Shown here piece by piece: positions 53,729 to 62,944 of a stretch of 64,000 nt of DNA. Positions within the stretch are counted from its first letter, which is position 1, and each line of letters begins with the position of its first letter. The stretch covers positions 25,865 through 89,864 of the forward strand of contig CADACU010000002.1 of the NCBI GenBank assembly GCA_902786545.1. The letters are read 5' to 3'. The DNA is from an uncultured Anaerovibrio sp. GTDB taxonomy: Bacteria; Bacillota; Negativicutes; Selenomonadales; Selenomonadaceae. The notes below the pieces were generated by a model that saw only the letters and a program-made list of their open reading frames with translations, searched no databases and was not told where the DNA came from. The translations under genes and the position numbers were made by a program.

Positions 53729-55050
53729 GGCGGTTTATCCTCCCAATACATACTTAGCCGAACCCAGCCAGTTTCCTGACTAAAGTCGGCATATCCGTCG
53801 TATTTTTCCAAAAAGTTTTTTAATGATAACATTCCCAGTCCATGACCGCTGCGGCTGGTTTTTGGCAATCCATCATCCGCAAGCTGCAGGGTGGTGTGGC
53901 AAGTATTGGCCATTTCCAATACACATTGTGATCCATTATGCTGAAGTATTAGTGTAATTTGCTTTACACCTGTTTCTTTGGCGCTGGCCAGCAGGGCGTT
54001 TTCCAACAGGTTGGCCAGCAGTACGGCCAAATCATTTTCATCGGTACCCATGTTGCGGGGAAGGTTGGTCTTATGGATAATGGTTATGCCCAAGGCAACA
54101 GCCCGGTGCAGATAAATGGAAATAGCTGCATTGATAATGGCATAATCGGTGTAGGAATCGATAGCTGCTGCTGACAGGACCTGTTCCTGTTGAGTGATAT
54201 AGGCTTGGGCTCCGGCTATATCACCCTGCTGCAGTAAAATTTTTAGTTCGGCATAAGTTTTCAGCAGATTTTCCTGCTGTTTTTTTATTTTCTCCCGGTT
54301 ATCGGCGGCCAGTAAGCGGCTTTCCTCCAAATAGGTGATTTCCTGCTTCATAATATCCGCATTGTGCTGAAGCTGTTCCTGCTCATAAATACGGTTGGAG
54401 GCATTGAGGATATAATGATAGGCCAGAAAGAAACCGATAGGCAGGAGCAAGCGGGCAATTCGTTCTTCCCAGGTATGCCAAAGCTGATCATCGTTAATCA
54501 GCACCAAATATCCGGTCACCATTACAATAGGAAGAAACGAGGTATATATTTGAACGGCAGGCCTGGTGAAATGACTATAAGCCGGTAGCAGAGAAGTAAA
54601 GCAATGACGGGCCAATGGCAGGAATAACAGGTACCATACAATGAACATTCCACTATAAAACAGCAGTACCGTAGCTTCTTCGGCGCCGACCATAAAAAGT
54701 GCAGTGGTGATGGTATTTATGCTGTGAATGGTAAAGGTCCACAGCACCGACATACCAAAGATAAAAATGTGATGCAGGATACGATTGGGCAGAGAAAGCA
54801 TAAATACTGCCTGAAAGGGTATCCAGCCCCAGAAAAGGGTGCTCTTGTAGGTAGTTACTACAATGCCGGTGCGGGAAAAAATCCAAGTATATAAAGGTAT
54901 AAATAGCAGAGCCAATATTATGAGAAACTGCCACAAACGGCGGGTGTCTGCCGCCGGCAAATCATCTCTGAAGGCGAGATAACGCAGATAAATACCGGAT
55001 AAATGCACCAATGAAAGGGATAATGCCACAAGTACAAATTCAAGTATCAT
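53722..55050 (-). CDS. GHKL histidine kinase lacking the H-box histidine, 442 aa
   Basis: The first 220 residues hold six or seven membrane helices. A coiled coil and a DHp-like helix follow (about 225-295), then a GHKL ATPase with the N-box LLANLLENALLAS (345-357) and G-box SGHGLGMLSLKNF (401-413). In relatives the helix reads RHDxRHH. Here the aligned stretch is QENLLKTYAELKILLQQGD, with Glu260 where the phosphorylated His should be, and no His between residues 230 and 314. The sequence LLQQGDIAGAQAYI aligns with LLKDGDTAAALEHI of the next gene, which has the His. GGAGGTGAG precedes the ATG on the minus strand. Confidence 0.88.
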   Translation of the reverse strand: MILEFVLVALSLSLVHLSGIYLRYLAFRDDLPAADTRRLWQFLIILALLFIPLYTWIFSRTGIVVTTYKSTLFWGWIPFQAVFMLSLPNRILHHIFIFGMSVLWTFTIHSINTITTALFMVGAEEATVLLFYSGMFIVWYLLFLPLARHCFTSLLPAYSHFTRPAVQIYTSFLPIVMVTGYLVLINDDQLWHTWEERIARLLLPIGFFLAYHYILNASNRIYEQEQLQHNADIMKQEITYLEESRLLAADNREKIKKQQENLLKTYAELKILLQQGDIAGAQAYITQQEQVLSAAAIDSYTDYAIINAAISIYLHRAVALGITIIHKTNLPRNMGTDENDLAVLLANLLENALLASAKETGVKQITLILQHNGSQCVLEMANTCHTTLQLADDGLPKTSRSGHGLGMLSLKNFLEKYDGYADFSQETGWVRLSMYWEDKPPC

Positions 55051-55209
55051 AATCTCACCTCCAAAAAATATTCTTAAAAATCATTATACTCCAGTTGAAA
55101 AAATTTTTCTTATATGTAATGAAAAAATATATATTAGGCATTTTATCCTGTTTTTATTTATTGGCAGGAATCATTTGTTTTTTGACGAATGAAGTCAAAT
55201 ATGATTTAC

Positions 55210-55333
55210 CCGGCGCTAACGGGTGCTAAGGCTCCCACCTATTAGGTGGGAGTAAAGCAACCATAAAGCTAAGGATTTATTCGACTACATTCAGATGGAG
55301 GTTAAAGCTCCATCTGAATAAGTCTCATTTTAT
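55210..55333 (+). repeat. 124-bp three-hairpin repeat element, copy 3
   Basis: This copy has the same length and hairpins as those at 751-998. The first hairpin is better paired here (ACCCG..CGGGT), the second is perfect (CTCCCACCT with AGGTGGGAG), and the third reads TTCAGATGGAG with CTCCATCTGAA, a T-A pair changed to A-T relative to copies 1 and 2. It is flanked on the left by TTTAC and ends in CATTTTAT. It lies 23 bases before the next start codon. Confidence 0.8.
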
Positions 55334-55356
55334 AGAATGAAGGGAGCCATATCAGC

Positions 55357-56952
55357 GTGGATAATAATCATCCGTTGGCGGTGTACTGCAAGAGCTGTGG
55401 CGCACCAGCAAATTATGACATCATTCGGCAACAATATTTGTGCCAGTATTGCGGTGGGGTGACCGATATAAAGGACCCAATCATGCGCTTGGAGCAGTGG
55501 CGGGACGCCCGGCGGAAAAGCATTTTACAGGGCCAAAACGCAGCCGAGGAGGTACATTCCTGCCAGAACTGCGGGGCGCAGGTTATTATCCCGAAGGGAG
55601 AAGCTATGGGAAAATGTGGCTTCTGTGGTGGTAAATTTGCCCGTCGGGCGTTTGGTAAGTCGGATGAACTGCCGGAGGTGCTTATTCCCTTTGTGCTAAC
55701 CGAGGATGAGGCCAGAGGAAAGCTGGCAGAATGGGTGAAGAAGAATTCCGGAAAAGAGGAAGCTCAGACCGTTTTAGCCAATATTCAGGCGCTCAGGGGT
55801 TATTATTTGCCTTACGAGCTTATCCGCGGCCCGGTGACGGCCCAGGTGCAACGGATGGAGACATATTCTGACCGAAAATACAATATGGGAGGCTTTTTGA
55901 ACGGTATTGCCGTAAATACCTCCAAACAACTGGATAATTTGGTGTTGGATGCTATGGAGCCTTTTGAGTGGACAGCTGCACGCCCTTTTGAATTTGCCTT
56001 TATTGCCGGTCAACGGGTGAAGCTCTCTGATGTGGACGGTATGACGCTGGAGAATCGGGTACTGGAGGAAGTGGAGGACAGCTTTAGACCGGAGGCGGAA
56101 CAGGCTTTGCAGACTACCGGCGTGGTGCTTAAGATGGAGGCGGGACATCTGTTGCGCTTGCCAGCCTTGCTGCCGGTGTATGTTTTGAGCATTGGTCCTG
56201 TACTGGCAGTGGTGAATGGTCAGACTGGTCGGGTAGCCGTCACCAAGACCCAGCTCATTAAGAATTATTCCTGGCTTATTGAACCTACGATACTGACCGT
56301 GCTGACCACTGGGGCTATGTGCTTGTTTGATGTCTTGATAGGTCTTATATGGGGAGCTATTTTTGGGATTATTTTCTTCGTGGCCTTTGCTGATGGCCGA
56401 GGTGATGAATGGCGCCGCAAGGTCTTTAAGATGGATTCTCCACGACCGAAGCGAATGCAGGCTCAGCTTACTGTGAATCAGGGGCAGGAACCAGTGGCGG
56501 ATACCACTGTAAAGGCGTTGTTCTTTGAACCGGTAAATGGCCATATGGCACCAGTAAAGGTAGCTTTTTACACGCCCCTTAGAATGCTTAAAATATTTTT
56601 CGGGGTGCTGGTGTTCAATACTTTGCCAGCTATACTGGCCTTTTTGCTGGATTTTGAGGGGACAGCCAATTACAAATATCTGGGGGCATGGTTGGTGCTG
56701 ACCGTACCTATTACTTTGATTTTGTGGGTAGCCGTTGGCCGTATAAGAATTTATAATTTCCCATTGTTTAGGCTGATTTTGCCAGATGGCAGCACCCGCC
56801 AGATAAAGTCCGACAACGACAATAATATTTCCTATGGAGAAGTGCTGAATTTTATCAAGGAAATAGCAGGTTACAAGGAAGGCTTAATATTCATCGGTTT
56901 CATTATATTTATGTTATTGGGCACAGTGGGAGCAATACTGATGCCGGATTGA
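55357..56952 (+). CDS. Zinc-ribbon membrane protein, 531 aa
   Basis: Two zinc ribbons open the protein: YCKSCGAPANY with LCQYCGG (Cys 11, 14, 29, 32) and SCQNCGAQ with KCGFCGG (Cys 69, 72, 87, 90). A soluble region follows that starts VLIPFVLTEDEARGKLAEWV, a phrase seen in TFIIB-type zinc-ribbon proteins such as Bacillus YdjG. Hydrophobic segments lie near 330-345, 405-425, 440-460 and 505-528 (FIGFIIFMLLGTVGAILM). The function is unknown; YdjG relatives are linked to envelope stress loci. The start is GTG 55357, with AAGGGAG upstream. A repeat element sits directly before it. Confidence 0.8.
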   Translation: MDNNHPLAVYCKSCGAPANYDIIRQQYLCQYCGGVTDIKDPIMRLEQWRDARRKSILQGQNAAEEVHSCQNCGAQVIIPKGEAMGKCGFCGGKFARRAFGKSDELPEVLIPFVLTEDEARGKLAEWVKKNSGKEEAQTVLANIQALRGYYLPYELIRGPVTAQVQRMETYSDRKYNMGGFLNGIAVNTSKQLDNLVLDAMEPFEWTAARPFEFAFIAGQRVKLSDVDGMTLENRVLEEVEDSFRPEAEQALQTTGVVLKMEAGHLLRLPALLPVYVLSIGPVLAVVNGQTGRVAVTKTQLIKNYSWLIEPTILTVLTTGAMCLFDVLIGLIWGAIFGIIFFVAFADGRGDEWRRKVFKMDSPRPKRMQAQLTVNQGQEPVADTTVKALFFEPVNGHMAPVKVAFYTPLRMLKIFFGVLVFNTLPAILAFLLDFEGTANYKYLGAWLVLTVPITLILWVAVGRIRIYNFPLFRLILPDGSTRQIKSDNDNNISYGEVLNFIKEIAGYKEGLIFIGFIIFMLLGTVGAILMPD

Positions 56953-56960
56953 GAAATTAC

Positions 56961-56996
56961 AGGCTGACTGCCGGGACAGGTAGTCAGCTTTTTATT
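56961..56996 (+). terminator. Terminator after the zinc-ribbon gene
   Basis: GCTGACT and AGTCAGC pair around a 12-base loop and are followed by TTTTTATT. Confidence 0.85.
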
Positions 56997-57129
56997 GTCC
57001 AACATTAAAACCACATTAAAAAATTAAACTTCAGTTAGAATTGGGCCCTATGTCTAAACAAGTGAGCTGTTTTAGGGTAAAATATAAATGCAAAGGGTGT
57101 TGAAAATTTTCAGTCATAGGAGGTGCCAT

Positions 57130-57480
57130 ATGGATAAGTTCAAACATAAACGCGAACAGGAGCTGAAAACTGTGACTGATATGATAAGCATATATTGCCG
57201 AGATGTGCATAAAACGGATGGTGGTACACTCTGTCCGGAGTGCGAAGAGTTGTTGGATTATGTGGAAAAACGGGTCAATAATTGTCCGCGGATAGGAGAG
57301 CAAACATTATGCAGTGAATGCAGTACCCATTGTTTTGCGCCAAACCGGCGGCAAAAGATGCAACAAATTATGCGCTACAGCGGACCGAAAATGATGCTTC
57401 GTTCTCCAGTGATGGCCCTTAGACACAAGCTGATACAGTGGTTCAACACAATCCAGAATAAGGCATGTAATATTTTTTAA
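57130..57480 (+). CDS. YgbA-like nitrosative-stress protein
   Basis: The 116-residue protein matches the 'nitrous oxide-stimulated promoter' family that includes E. coli YgbA: KREQELKTVTDMISIYCRD, TLCPECEELLDYVEKRVNNC, EQTLCSECSTHCF and MQQIMRYSGPKMMLRSP. Five or more Cys in CxxC pairs suggest an iron or zinc site. YgbA is induced by nitric oxide through NsrR and helps recovery from nitrosative stress in enterics. AGGAGG at 57118-57123 fits ATG 57130. The frame open from 57088 lacks a ribosome binding site. No NsrR site was recognised upstream. Confidence 0.88.
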   Translation: MDKFKHKREQELKTVTDMISIYCRDVHKTDGGTLCPECEELLDYVEKRVNNCPRIGEQTLCSECSTHCFAPNRRQKMQQIMRYSGPKMMLRSPVMALRHKLIQWFNTIQNKACNIF

Positions 57481-57507
57481 ATTATTGATGATATTGTAAA
57501 ATATCTG

Positions 57508-57536
57508 TTTACAAAAGCTATTTACCGTGATATACT
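57508..57536 (+). promoter_or_regulatory. Promoter of the rimP-nusA-infB operon
   Basis: TTTACA (57508-57513) and TATACT (57531-57536) are 17 bases apart. Confidence 0.65.
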
Positions 57537-57563
57537 TTATTAGAAATATGATGAAATTTTGTG

Positions 57564-57595
57564 AAGAGTGGGTGCAAACCCGCTCTTTTGTCTTA
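57564..57595 (+). promoter_or_regulatory. Leader hairpin upstream of rimP
   Basis: AAGAGTGGGT (57564-57573) pairs with ACCCGCTCTT (57578-57587) around GCAA, a GNRA tetraloop, followed by TTGTCTTATTTT. A GAGTGGG..CCCGCTC hairpin at this place is common upstream of rimP in Bacillota. It could be an attenuator for NusA or another operon product. No regulator is visible in the sequence. Confidence 0.6.
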
Positions 57596-57654
57596 TTTTA
57601 TGAATTGATGATGTAACTTTTGCTTGTGGTCTGATAAGGTTAGGAGGCGAATAT

Positions 57655-58098
57655 ATGAGTAAAGTTATTGAGGAAGCTGTAGAGGAAATAGTGGAAAATT
57701 TGCTAACCGACACTGACCTTGAGTTGGTTGCCGTGGATTATGTCCGGGAAAAGGACTGGTATCTCCGGGTGTTCATTGATAAGGAAGGCGGCATCGAAAT
57801 TGATGATTGCCAGGCACTAAGCGGACGCTTGGAAGAAATCCTTGATGAAAGGGATATTATCAAGGGCAGCTATATTTTGGAAGTATCATCGCCGGGATTG
57901 GACCGGGAGCTGAAAAAACCAAAGGATTTTCAGCGGGAGAAAGGCAAAACTGTTGATGTGAGCCTGTTTGCCCCGGTGGATGGCAACAAATTGATTGTGG
58001 GTGTTTTAAAGGACTATGATGGTGAGAATATAACCATTGATGAGCAGACAATATCCATGGCGGATGTAGCTCAGGTTCGTTTGCATATAGATTTTTAG
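57655..58098 (+). CDS. rimP: Ribosome maturation factor RimP
   Basis: RimP helps assemble the 30S subunit. The 147-residue protein has LELVAVDYVREKDWYLRVFI, given with GGIEIDDCQALSGRLEEIL and the family signature YILEVSSPGLDREL, then an SH3-like C-terminal domain. TAGGAGG precedes the ATG. It opens the conserved rimP-nusA-rnpM-ylxQ-infB-rbfA cluster. Confidence 0.96.
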   Translation: MSKVIEEAVEEIVENLLTDTDLELVAVDYVREKDWYLRVFIDKEGGIEIDDCQALSGRLEEILDERDIIKGSYILEVSSPGLDRELKKPKDFQREKGKTVDVSLFAPVDGNKLIVGVLKDYDGENITIDEQTISMADVAQVRLHIDF

Positions 58099-58110
58099 GA
58101 GGTTAATTTA

Positions 58111-59265
58111 GTGGCTACCAGAGTAAAGAAGAAGTCTGCTGCTGTGGCAGAAAGCAGTTTTATGGAGGCAATCGAGGTATTAGGCAAGGAAAAGGGTATT
58201 GCTTCTGAGGTATTATTTGATGCGATTGACAAGGCATTGGGAGCGGCTTACAAGCGTAATTATAACAACGAGGCCAATTGCCGGGTGAGTCTTGACCGTC
58301 AAACCGGTGAATATCATGTATATTCCATCAAGGAAGTGGTGGATGAAGTGACCAATCCGGTTACCCAGATTTCCTTGGCAATGGCCCAAAAGATTTCCAA
58401 GGATTACGCCTTGGGTGATACCTTGGAGGAGGAGGTTACTCCAGCTAATTTTGGCCGTATTGCGGCACAGAATGCCAAGCAGGTGGTGGTACAGGCCATC
58501 CGTGAGGCGGAGCGGGGCATTATCTTTAACGAGTATGTAAATCGGGCCAACGATATTATTACCGGCGTGGTTCAGCGGGTAGAGAACAAGAATGTATATG
58601 TAAATCTTGGCAAAACCGAGGCTATCCTTGGTCCAAGTGAGCAGATTGCCCATGAGACCTATGCACCAAACGACCGTATCAAGGCGTTGATTGTTGAGGT
58701 AAAGAATACCAACAAGGGACCGCAGGTAATGGTTTCCCGCACTCATCCAGGTCTGTTAAAGCGCCTGTTTGAGCTGGAAGTACCGGAAATCCAAAGCGGT
58801 GATGTGGAGATAAAGTCAGTAGCCAGAGAGCCGGGAATGCGGTCCAAGATTGCGGTTTACGCTGAGGATGAAAATATTGATGCAGTAGGCTCCTGTGTAG
58901 GGCCACGGGGCGCTCGGGTACAGAATATTGTAGATGAGCTTAGAAATGAAAAAATTGATATTGTAAAATGGAGCGCTGACCCAGTGCAGTTTATTGCTAA
59001 TGCCCTTAGCCCAGCCAGAGTTGTTTCGGTAGCAATCAATGAGTCCGAGAAGCTCTCCCGGGTGGTTGTGCCGGATTATCAGCTGTCGCTGGCAATAGGC
59101 AAGGAAGGGCAGAATGCCCGCTTGGCGGCCAAATTGACCGGATGGAAGATTGACATTAAGAGCGAATCTCAGGCCGAGGAATTCGGTTTCGATGATGAGA
59201 CGGAGGAGCCCATCGATTTGGACGAGTTTGCCTCTGATGAATTTTACAGCGACAGCGAAGAATAA
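58111..59265 (+). CDS. nusA: Transcription termination/antitermination factor NusA
   Basis: NusA binds RNA polymerase and modulates pausing and termination. The 384-residue protein has an N-terminal polymerase-binding domain ([20 protein letters not shown]), an S1 domain near 135-200 ([20 protein letters not shown]), and two KH domains ([18 protein letters not shown] and [20 protein letters not shown]). It ends in an acidic tail. The start is GTG 58111, nine bases after AGGAGG, giving a 15-residue basic leader before the usual N-terminus. Confidence 0.97.
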   Translation: MATRVKKKSAAVAESSFMEAIEVLGKEKGIASEVLFDAIDKALGAAYKRNYNNEANCRVSLDRQTGEYHVYSIKEVVDEVTNPVTQISLAMAQKISKDYALGDTLEEEVTPANFGRIAAQNAKQVVVQAIREAERGIIFNEYVNRANDIITGVVQRVENKNVYVNLGKTEAILGPSEQIAHETYAPNDRIKALIVEVKNTNKGPQVMVSRTHPGLLKRLFELEVPEIQSGDVEIKSVAREPGMRSKIAVYAEDENIDAVGSCVGPRGARVQNIVDELRNEKIDIVKWSADPVQFIANALSPARVVSVAINESEKLSRVVVPDYQLSLAIGKEGQNARLAAKLTGWKIDIKSESQAEEFGFDDETEEPIDLDEFASDEFYSDSEE

Positions 59266-59283
59266 GAAACTGGGTGATTTGGT

Positions 59284-59550
59284 ATGGCAACAGTAAAGAA
59301 AATTCCAACCAGACTTTGTATTGGCTGTCAGGAGCAGCACCTGAAAAAGGAGCTTATCCGGATTGTGAAGAGCCCTGAGGGTGAGTTTTTTGTAGATCTG
59401 ACAGGGAAAAAATCCGGCCGGGGGGCATATATTTGCCGGAACCGGGAATGCTTTGACAAGGCAGTGAAGGAGCATCGATTTGCCAAATCCTTTAAATGCC
59501 CTATTGATAAAACCATTTTTGATGAGCTGGAAAAGCAGCTTTTTGAATAA
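59284..59550 (+). CDS. rnpM: RnpM (YlxR) RNase P modulator
   Basis: The 88-residue protein has PTRLCIGCQEQHLKKELIRI, GRGAYICRNRECFDKA and a short C-terminal helix, the YlxR fold with Cys in CxxC positions. In Bacillus subtilis YlxR binds RNase P RNA and was renamed RnpM. Its place between nusA and the L7Ae-like gene is the conserved one. Confidence 0.93.
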   Translation: MATVKKIPTRLCIGCQEQHLKKELIRIVKSPEGEFFVDLTGKKSGRGAYICRNRECFDKAVKEHRFAKSFKCPIDKTIFDELEKQLFE

Positions 59551-59552
59551 AT

Positions 59553-59861
59553 ATGAACGAAAATAAAATTTATAATCTGCTGAGTATGGCACAGCGTGCC
59601 AATAAAGTGGTTTCCGGTGATTTTGCCGTCGAGAAGGCAGTGCAGGGACGAAAGGCCAGACTGATTTTGGTAGCCGGTGATGCTGCGGAGGAAACGAAAA
59701 AGAAATATCAGCACCTGGCTGAAGAAACAACAATTAAACTATATTATCTATTTGACAGAGAGGAATTAGGTCACTGTATCGGCAAGGAATATCGGGCAGT
59801 GGCTGCCGTACTGGACAAGGGATTTGCGGATGCCTTGGTCAAACTCTTTGAAGACAGATAG
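59553..59861 (+). CDS. ylxQ: YlxQ, L7Ae-family RNA-binding protein
   Basis: The 102-residue protein has LLSMAQRANKVVSGDFAVEK, ARLILVAGDAAEETKKKY and the kink-turn binding end GKEYRAVAAVLDKGFADAL. It is the L7Ae/L30e fold that binds kink-turn RNA. It starts two bases after the rnpM stop codon and runs into infB 18 bases later. A specific RNA target is not known. Confidence 0.92.
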   Translation: MNENKIYNLLSMAQRANKVVSGDFAVEKAVQGRKARLILVAGDAAEETKKKYQHLAEETTIKLYYLFDREELGHCIGKEYRAVAAVLDKGFADALVKLFEDR

Positions 59862-59879
59862 TCATTCGGGGGTGGATTG

Positions 59880-62564
59880 ATGAGAATAAATGAATTTGCA
59901 AAAGAAATAAATACAGAAAACAAGAAGATTATTGAGATATTAGAAAAGAACAATATTACCGGAAAGAAGCATTCCAGTTCCATCAGTGACAGTGAAAAGG
60001 AATTGGTGCGCAAGGCACTGGCGGGCAGTAAGGCTCCAGCCAAGACGGAGAAGGTACCGGAAAAGGTTTCGACCAAACCTGTGACAAAGGATGAAAAGAG
60101 CGTTAAGCCGGCCAAGCCGGTTGAACAGCCAAAGACCGAGCCAAAACCAGCGGCCAAACCAGTAGACCACAAGGCGCCTGAAGTAAAGCAGGCACCAGTG
60201 AACAAGGCTCCGGAAAATGTTCATCGGAATGACCGTCCAGCCAATGGCAACCGCCCGGCTGATCAGACCAAGAAGTCCAACAGTGGGTTTAGTACGCCAC
60301 GGCTGGTAAATAACAATGGCAGTCATAACAGCAATCGGAATTTTGACCGTAACCGCAATAATCAGACTGGTTTTAACAACCAGCGCAGTAACGAACGGGG
60401 TAACGATCAACGAAACAATCAGCCGAATAACGGTAGAAATGCTAATTTTGCCAATCGTCCGATGCAAAATCAAAATGGCAATAAGCCAAGAAATGTTGGC
60501 GGCAATCGTATGGGCAGTCAGCCAGCAGCGAACACTGGCGGCTTCAAGGGCCGTGACAGAAATGATCGTAACGAAAGAAGTAATCGGGAGCGTAATGACC
60601 GCATGGAGCGTAACGAACGCATGGAGCGTAATGAACGCATGGAGCGTGGGGACCGGAACCGCAATGGCGGTAAGGACCGTAACAAGAATAATCGGAATAA
60701 TTTCAATGGCGGCTTTAACAACAAGAACAACCGTAACAATAAGAACAACCGGAACAACAAAAATCAGCAGCCGGCTCCTAAAATGGAAATTGCCCGTCCT
60801 AAGCTGATTAAGGTGGGTGAAACCATCGTTGTAAAGGATTTGGCCAGCAAAATCAGCTGCACTGCAGCTGACATCATCAAGAAGCTGATGCTGATGGGTG
60901 TTATGGCTACCATAAATCAGGACATTGATTTTGATACAGCGGCTCTGGTTGCCGGTGAGTTCGGTGTAAATGTTGAAGAATTACCACCAGAGGTTGACCT
61001 AACTGAAATTCCGGAGATAGAGGACGATCCAAAGACATTGGTGCTCCGTCCACCGGTTGTTACAGTAATGGGCCATGTTGACCATGGTAAAACTTCCCTG
61101 TTGGATTGTATCCGCAGCTCGGCCGTTACTACGACTGAGGCCGGCGGTATTACCCAGCACATCGGTGCATATCAGGTAATGTGCCAAGGCAAGAAGATTG
61201 TTTTCCTGGATACCCCTGGTCATGAGGCCTTTACGGCTATGCGGGCCCGTGGTGCACAGGTAACTGATATTGCCATTCTGGTAGTTGCGGCTGATGATGG
61301 CGTTATGCCACAGACTATTGAAGCAATTAACCATGCCAAGTCTGCTGAAGTGCCAATTATCGTGGCTATCAACAAGATTGATAAGCCAGGGGCTGACCCT
61401 ATGCGGGTTAAGAACGAGCTTATGGAGCATGGTCTTGTATCGGAGGACTACGGTGGAGACACCATTATGGTAGAGGTTTCTGCCAAGAAGCGCATGAATA
61501 TCGATGAGCTTTTGGAAATGGTTCTTTTGGTAGCTGAAGTACAGGAGCTGAAGGCTAATCCGAAGCGGGATGCCCGTGGTATCATTATCGAGGCCCAGCT
61601 GGACAAGGGCCGTGGTCCGGTGGCAACTGTATTGGTTCAGAACGGTACCTTGCACATCGGTGATTCTATTATTGCCGGTACCTGCTATGGTAAGGTTCGG
61701 GCTATGATTAACGATCGTGGTGAAAATGTTAAGAAAGCAGGCCCAGCCGTTCCGGTTGAGGTGCTTGGCCTTAACGATGTTCCGTCGGCCGGTGATGAGC
61801 TGGCTGTTTTGGAAGAGAAGCTTTGCCGTACTATTGCGGAAAAGCGTATCGAAAAGCAGCGTAACGAGCTTATCCGTTCCAAGAAGGTTTCCTTGGACGA
61901 TCTGTTCCATCAGATACAGGAAGGCCAGCTGAAGGATCTCAATATTTTGGTAAAGGCGGATGTTCAGGGCTCCGTTGAGGCATTGAACAGTTCCTTGCTG
62001 AGTCTCAACAAGAACGATGAGGTTCGGGTAAATATTATCCATTCCGGCGTAGGTGCTGTTAACGAGTCTGATGTTATGCTGGCTACTGCTTCCAACGCAC
62101 TGATTATTGCCTTCAATGTCCGTCCGGATGCCAATGCCCGTCGCATTGCGGAGACTGAGGACATTGATATTCGCACTTATCGGGTTATTTATGATGCCAT
62201 CAATGATGTTAAGGACGCTATGTCCGGTATGTTGGCGCCTAAATACAAGGAAGTTATTCAGGGCCGGGTAGAAATCCGCCAGGTAATGATTTTCAACAAG
62301 ACCTTGATGGTAGCCGGTTCCTATGTACTTGAGGGCAAGATTACCAACAAGTCCAAGATTCGCATTGTTCGAGATAATATTGAAGTATTTGATGGTGAGC
62401 TGGAAGATTTGCGCCGGTTCAAGGATGCCGTTAAGGAAGTTGCGGCCGGTTACGAGTGCGGTATTACCATTAAGGATTATCGTGACTTCAAGGAAGGCGA
62501 TATCATCGAAGCCTATACCATGGAAGAAATCCAGACTGATATCAATGATGTAAACAAGGATTGA
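59880..62564 (+). CDS. infB: Translation initiation factor IF-2
   Basis: IF-2 is the GTPase that places initiator tRNA on the 30S subunit. The 894-residue protein starts [20 protein letters not shown] (IF2_N), then has a long disordered region from about residue 50 to 300 rich in Asn, Arg and Gly, including a threefold repeat of RMERNE. The G domain has GHVDHGKTS near 397, DTPGHEAF near 443 and NKID near 497. The C-terminal domains end NDVNKD. ATG 59880 has GGGGGTGG upstream; a TTG three bases earlier is less likely. Confidence 0.97.
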   Translation: MRINEFAKEINTENKKIIEILEKNNITGKKHSSSISDSEKELVRKALAGSKAPAKTEKVPEKVSTKPVTKDEKSVKPAKPVEQPKTEPKPAAKPVDHKAPEVKQAPVNKAPENVHRNDRPANGNRPADQTKKSNSGFSTPRLVNNNGSHNSNRNFDRNRNNQTGFNNQRSNERGNDQRNNQPNNGRNANFANRPMQNQNGNKPRNVGGNRMGSQPAANTGGFKGRDRNDRNERSNRERNDRMERNERMERNERMERGDRNRNGGKDRNKNNRNNFNGGFNNKNNRNNKNNRNNKNQQPAPKMEIARPKLIKVGETIVVKDLASKISCTAADIIKKLMLMGVMATINQDIDFDTAALVAGEFGVNVEELPPEVDLTEIPEIEDDPKTLVLRPPVVTVMGHVDHGKTSLLDCIRSSAVTTTEAGGITQHIGAYQVMCQGKKIVFLDTPGHEAFTAMRARGAQVTDIAILVVAADDGVMPQTIEAINHAKSAEVPIIVAINKIDKPGADPMRVKNELMEHGLVSEDYGGDTIMVEVSAKKRMNIDELLEMVLLVAEVQELKANPKRDARGIIIEAQLDKGRGPVATVLVQNGTLHIGDSIIAGTCYGKVRAMINDRGENVKKAGPAVPVEVLGLNDVPSAGDELAVLEEKLCRTIAEKRIEKQRNELIRSKKVSLDDLFHQIQEGQLKDLNILVKADVQGSVEALNSSLLSLNKNDEVRVNIIHSGVGAVNESDVMLATASNALIIAFNVRPDANARRIAETEDIDIRTYRVIYDAINDVKDAMSGMLAPKYKEVIQGRVEIRQVMIFNKTLMVAGSYVLEGKITNKSKIRIVRDNIEVFDGELEDLRRFKDAVKEVAAGYECGITIKDYRDFKEGDIIEAYTMEEIQTDINDVNKD

Positions 62565-62584
62565 TTGAGGAGGGCTAGTGTAAG

Positions 62585-62944
62585 ATGAGCCAGCTTCGTA
62601 TTGAAAAAATTCAGGAGCTTATGAAGCAGGAGATCAGCCAGATTATTCTGCAGGAGCTGAAGGACCCGCGTATTGGGTTTGTTACCGTAACCCAGGTGGA
62701 AGTTACCAGAGATTTGAGTTTGGCCAAGGTGTTTGTCAGCATTATGGGGAATGATAAGCAGATTGAGGACACCTGGAAGGGGTTAAACAGTTCTCTGGGC
62801 TTTATCCGCCGTGAAGTGGGGCACCGGATAAGGCTGCGGGTTACGCCTGAATTGAGATTTGTTTTGGATAAGTCATTGGATTATAGTGACCATATCCAGA
62901 AATTGCTGTTGCAGATTGAAAGAGAGCAGGAGCAGGGGGAATAA
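62585..62944 (+). CDS. rbfA: Ribosome-binding factor A
   Basis: RbfA is a KH-fold factor for late 30S maturation and cold growth. The 119-residue protein has RIEKIQELMKQEISQIILQE, DPRIGFVTVTQVEVTRDLS and LRVTPELRFVLDKSLDYS. It follows infB by 20 bases with GGAGGG upstream, and its stop overlaps the nrnA start (TAATG). Confidence 0.96.
   Translation: MSQLRIEKIQELMKQEISQIILQELKDPRIGFVTVTQVEVTRDLSLAKVFVSIMGNDKQIEDTWKGLNSSLGFIRREVGHRIRLRVTPELRFVLDKSLDYSDHIQKLLLQIEREQEQGE

Noticed and set aside
60518-60760. Minus-strand Leu/Arg-rich frame opposite infB
   Set aside because: It is the complement of the Asn/Arg-rich IF-2 linker and has no start signals.
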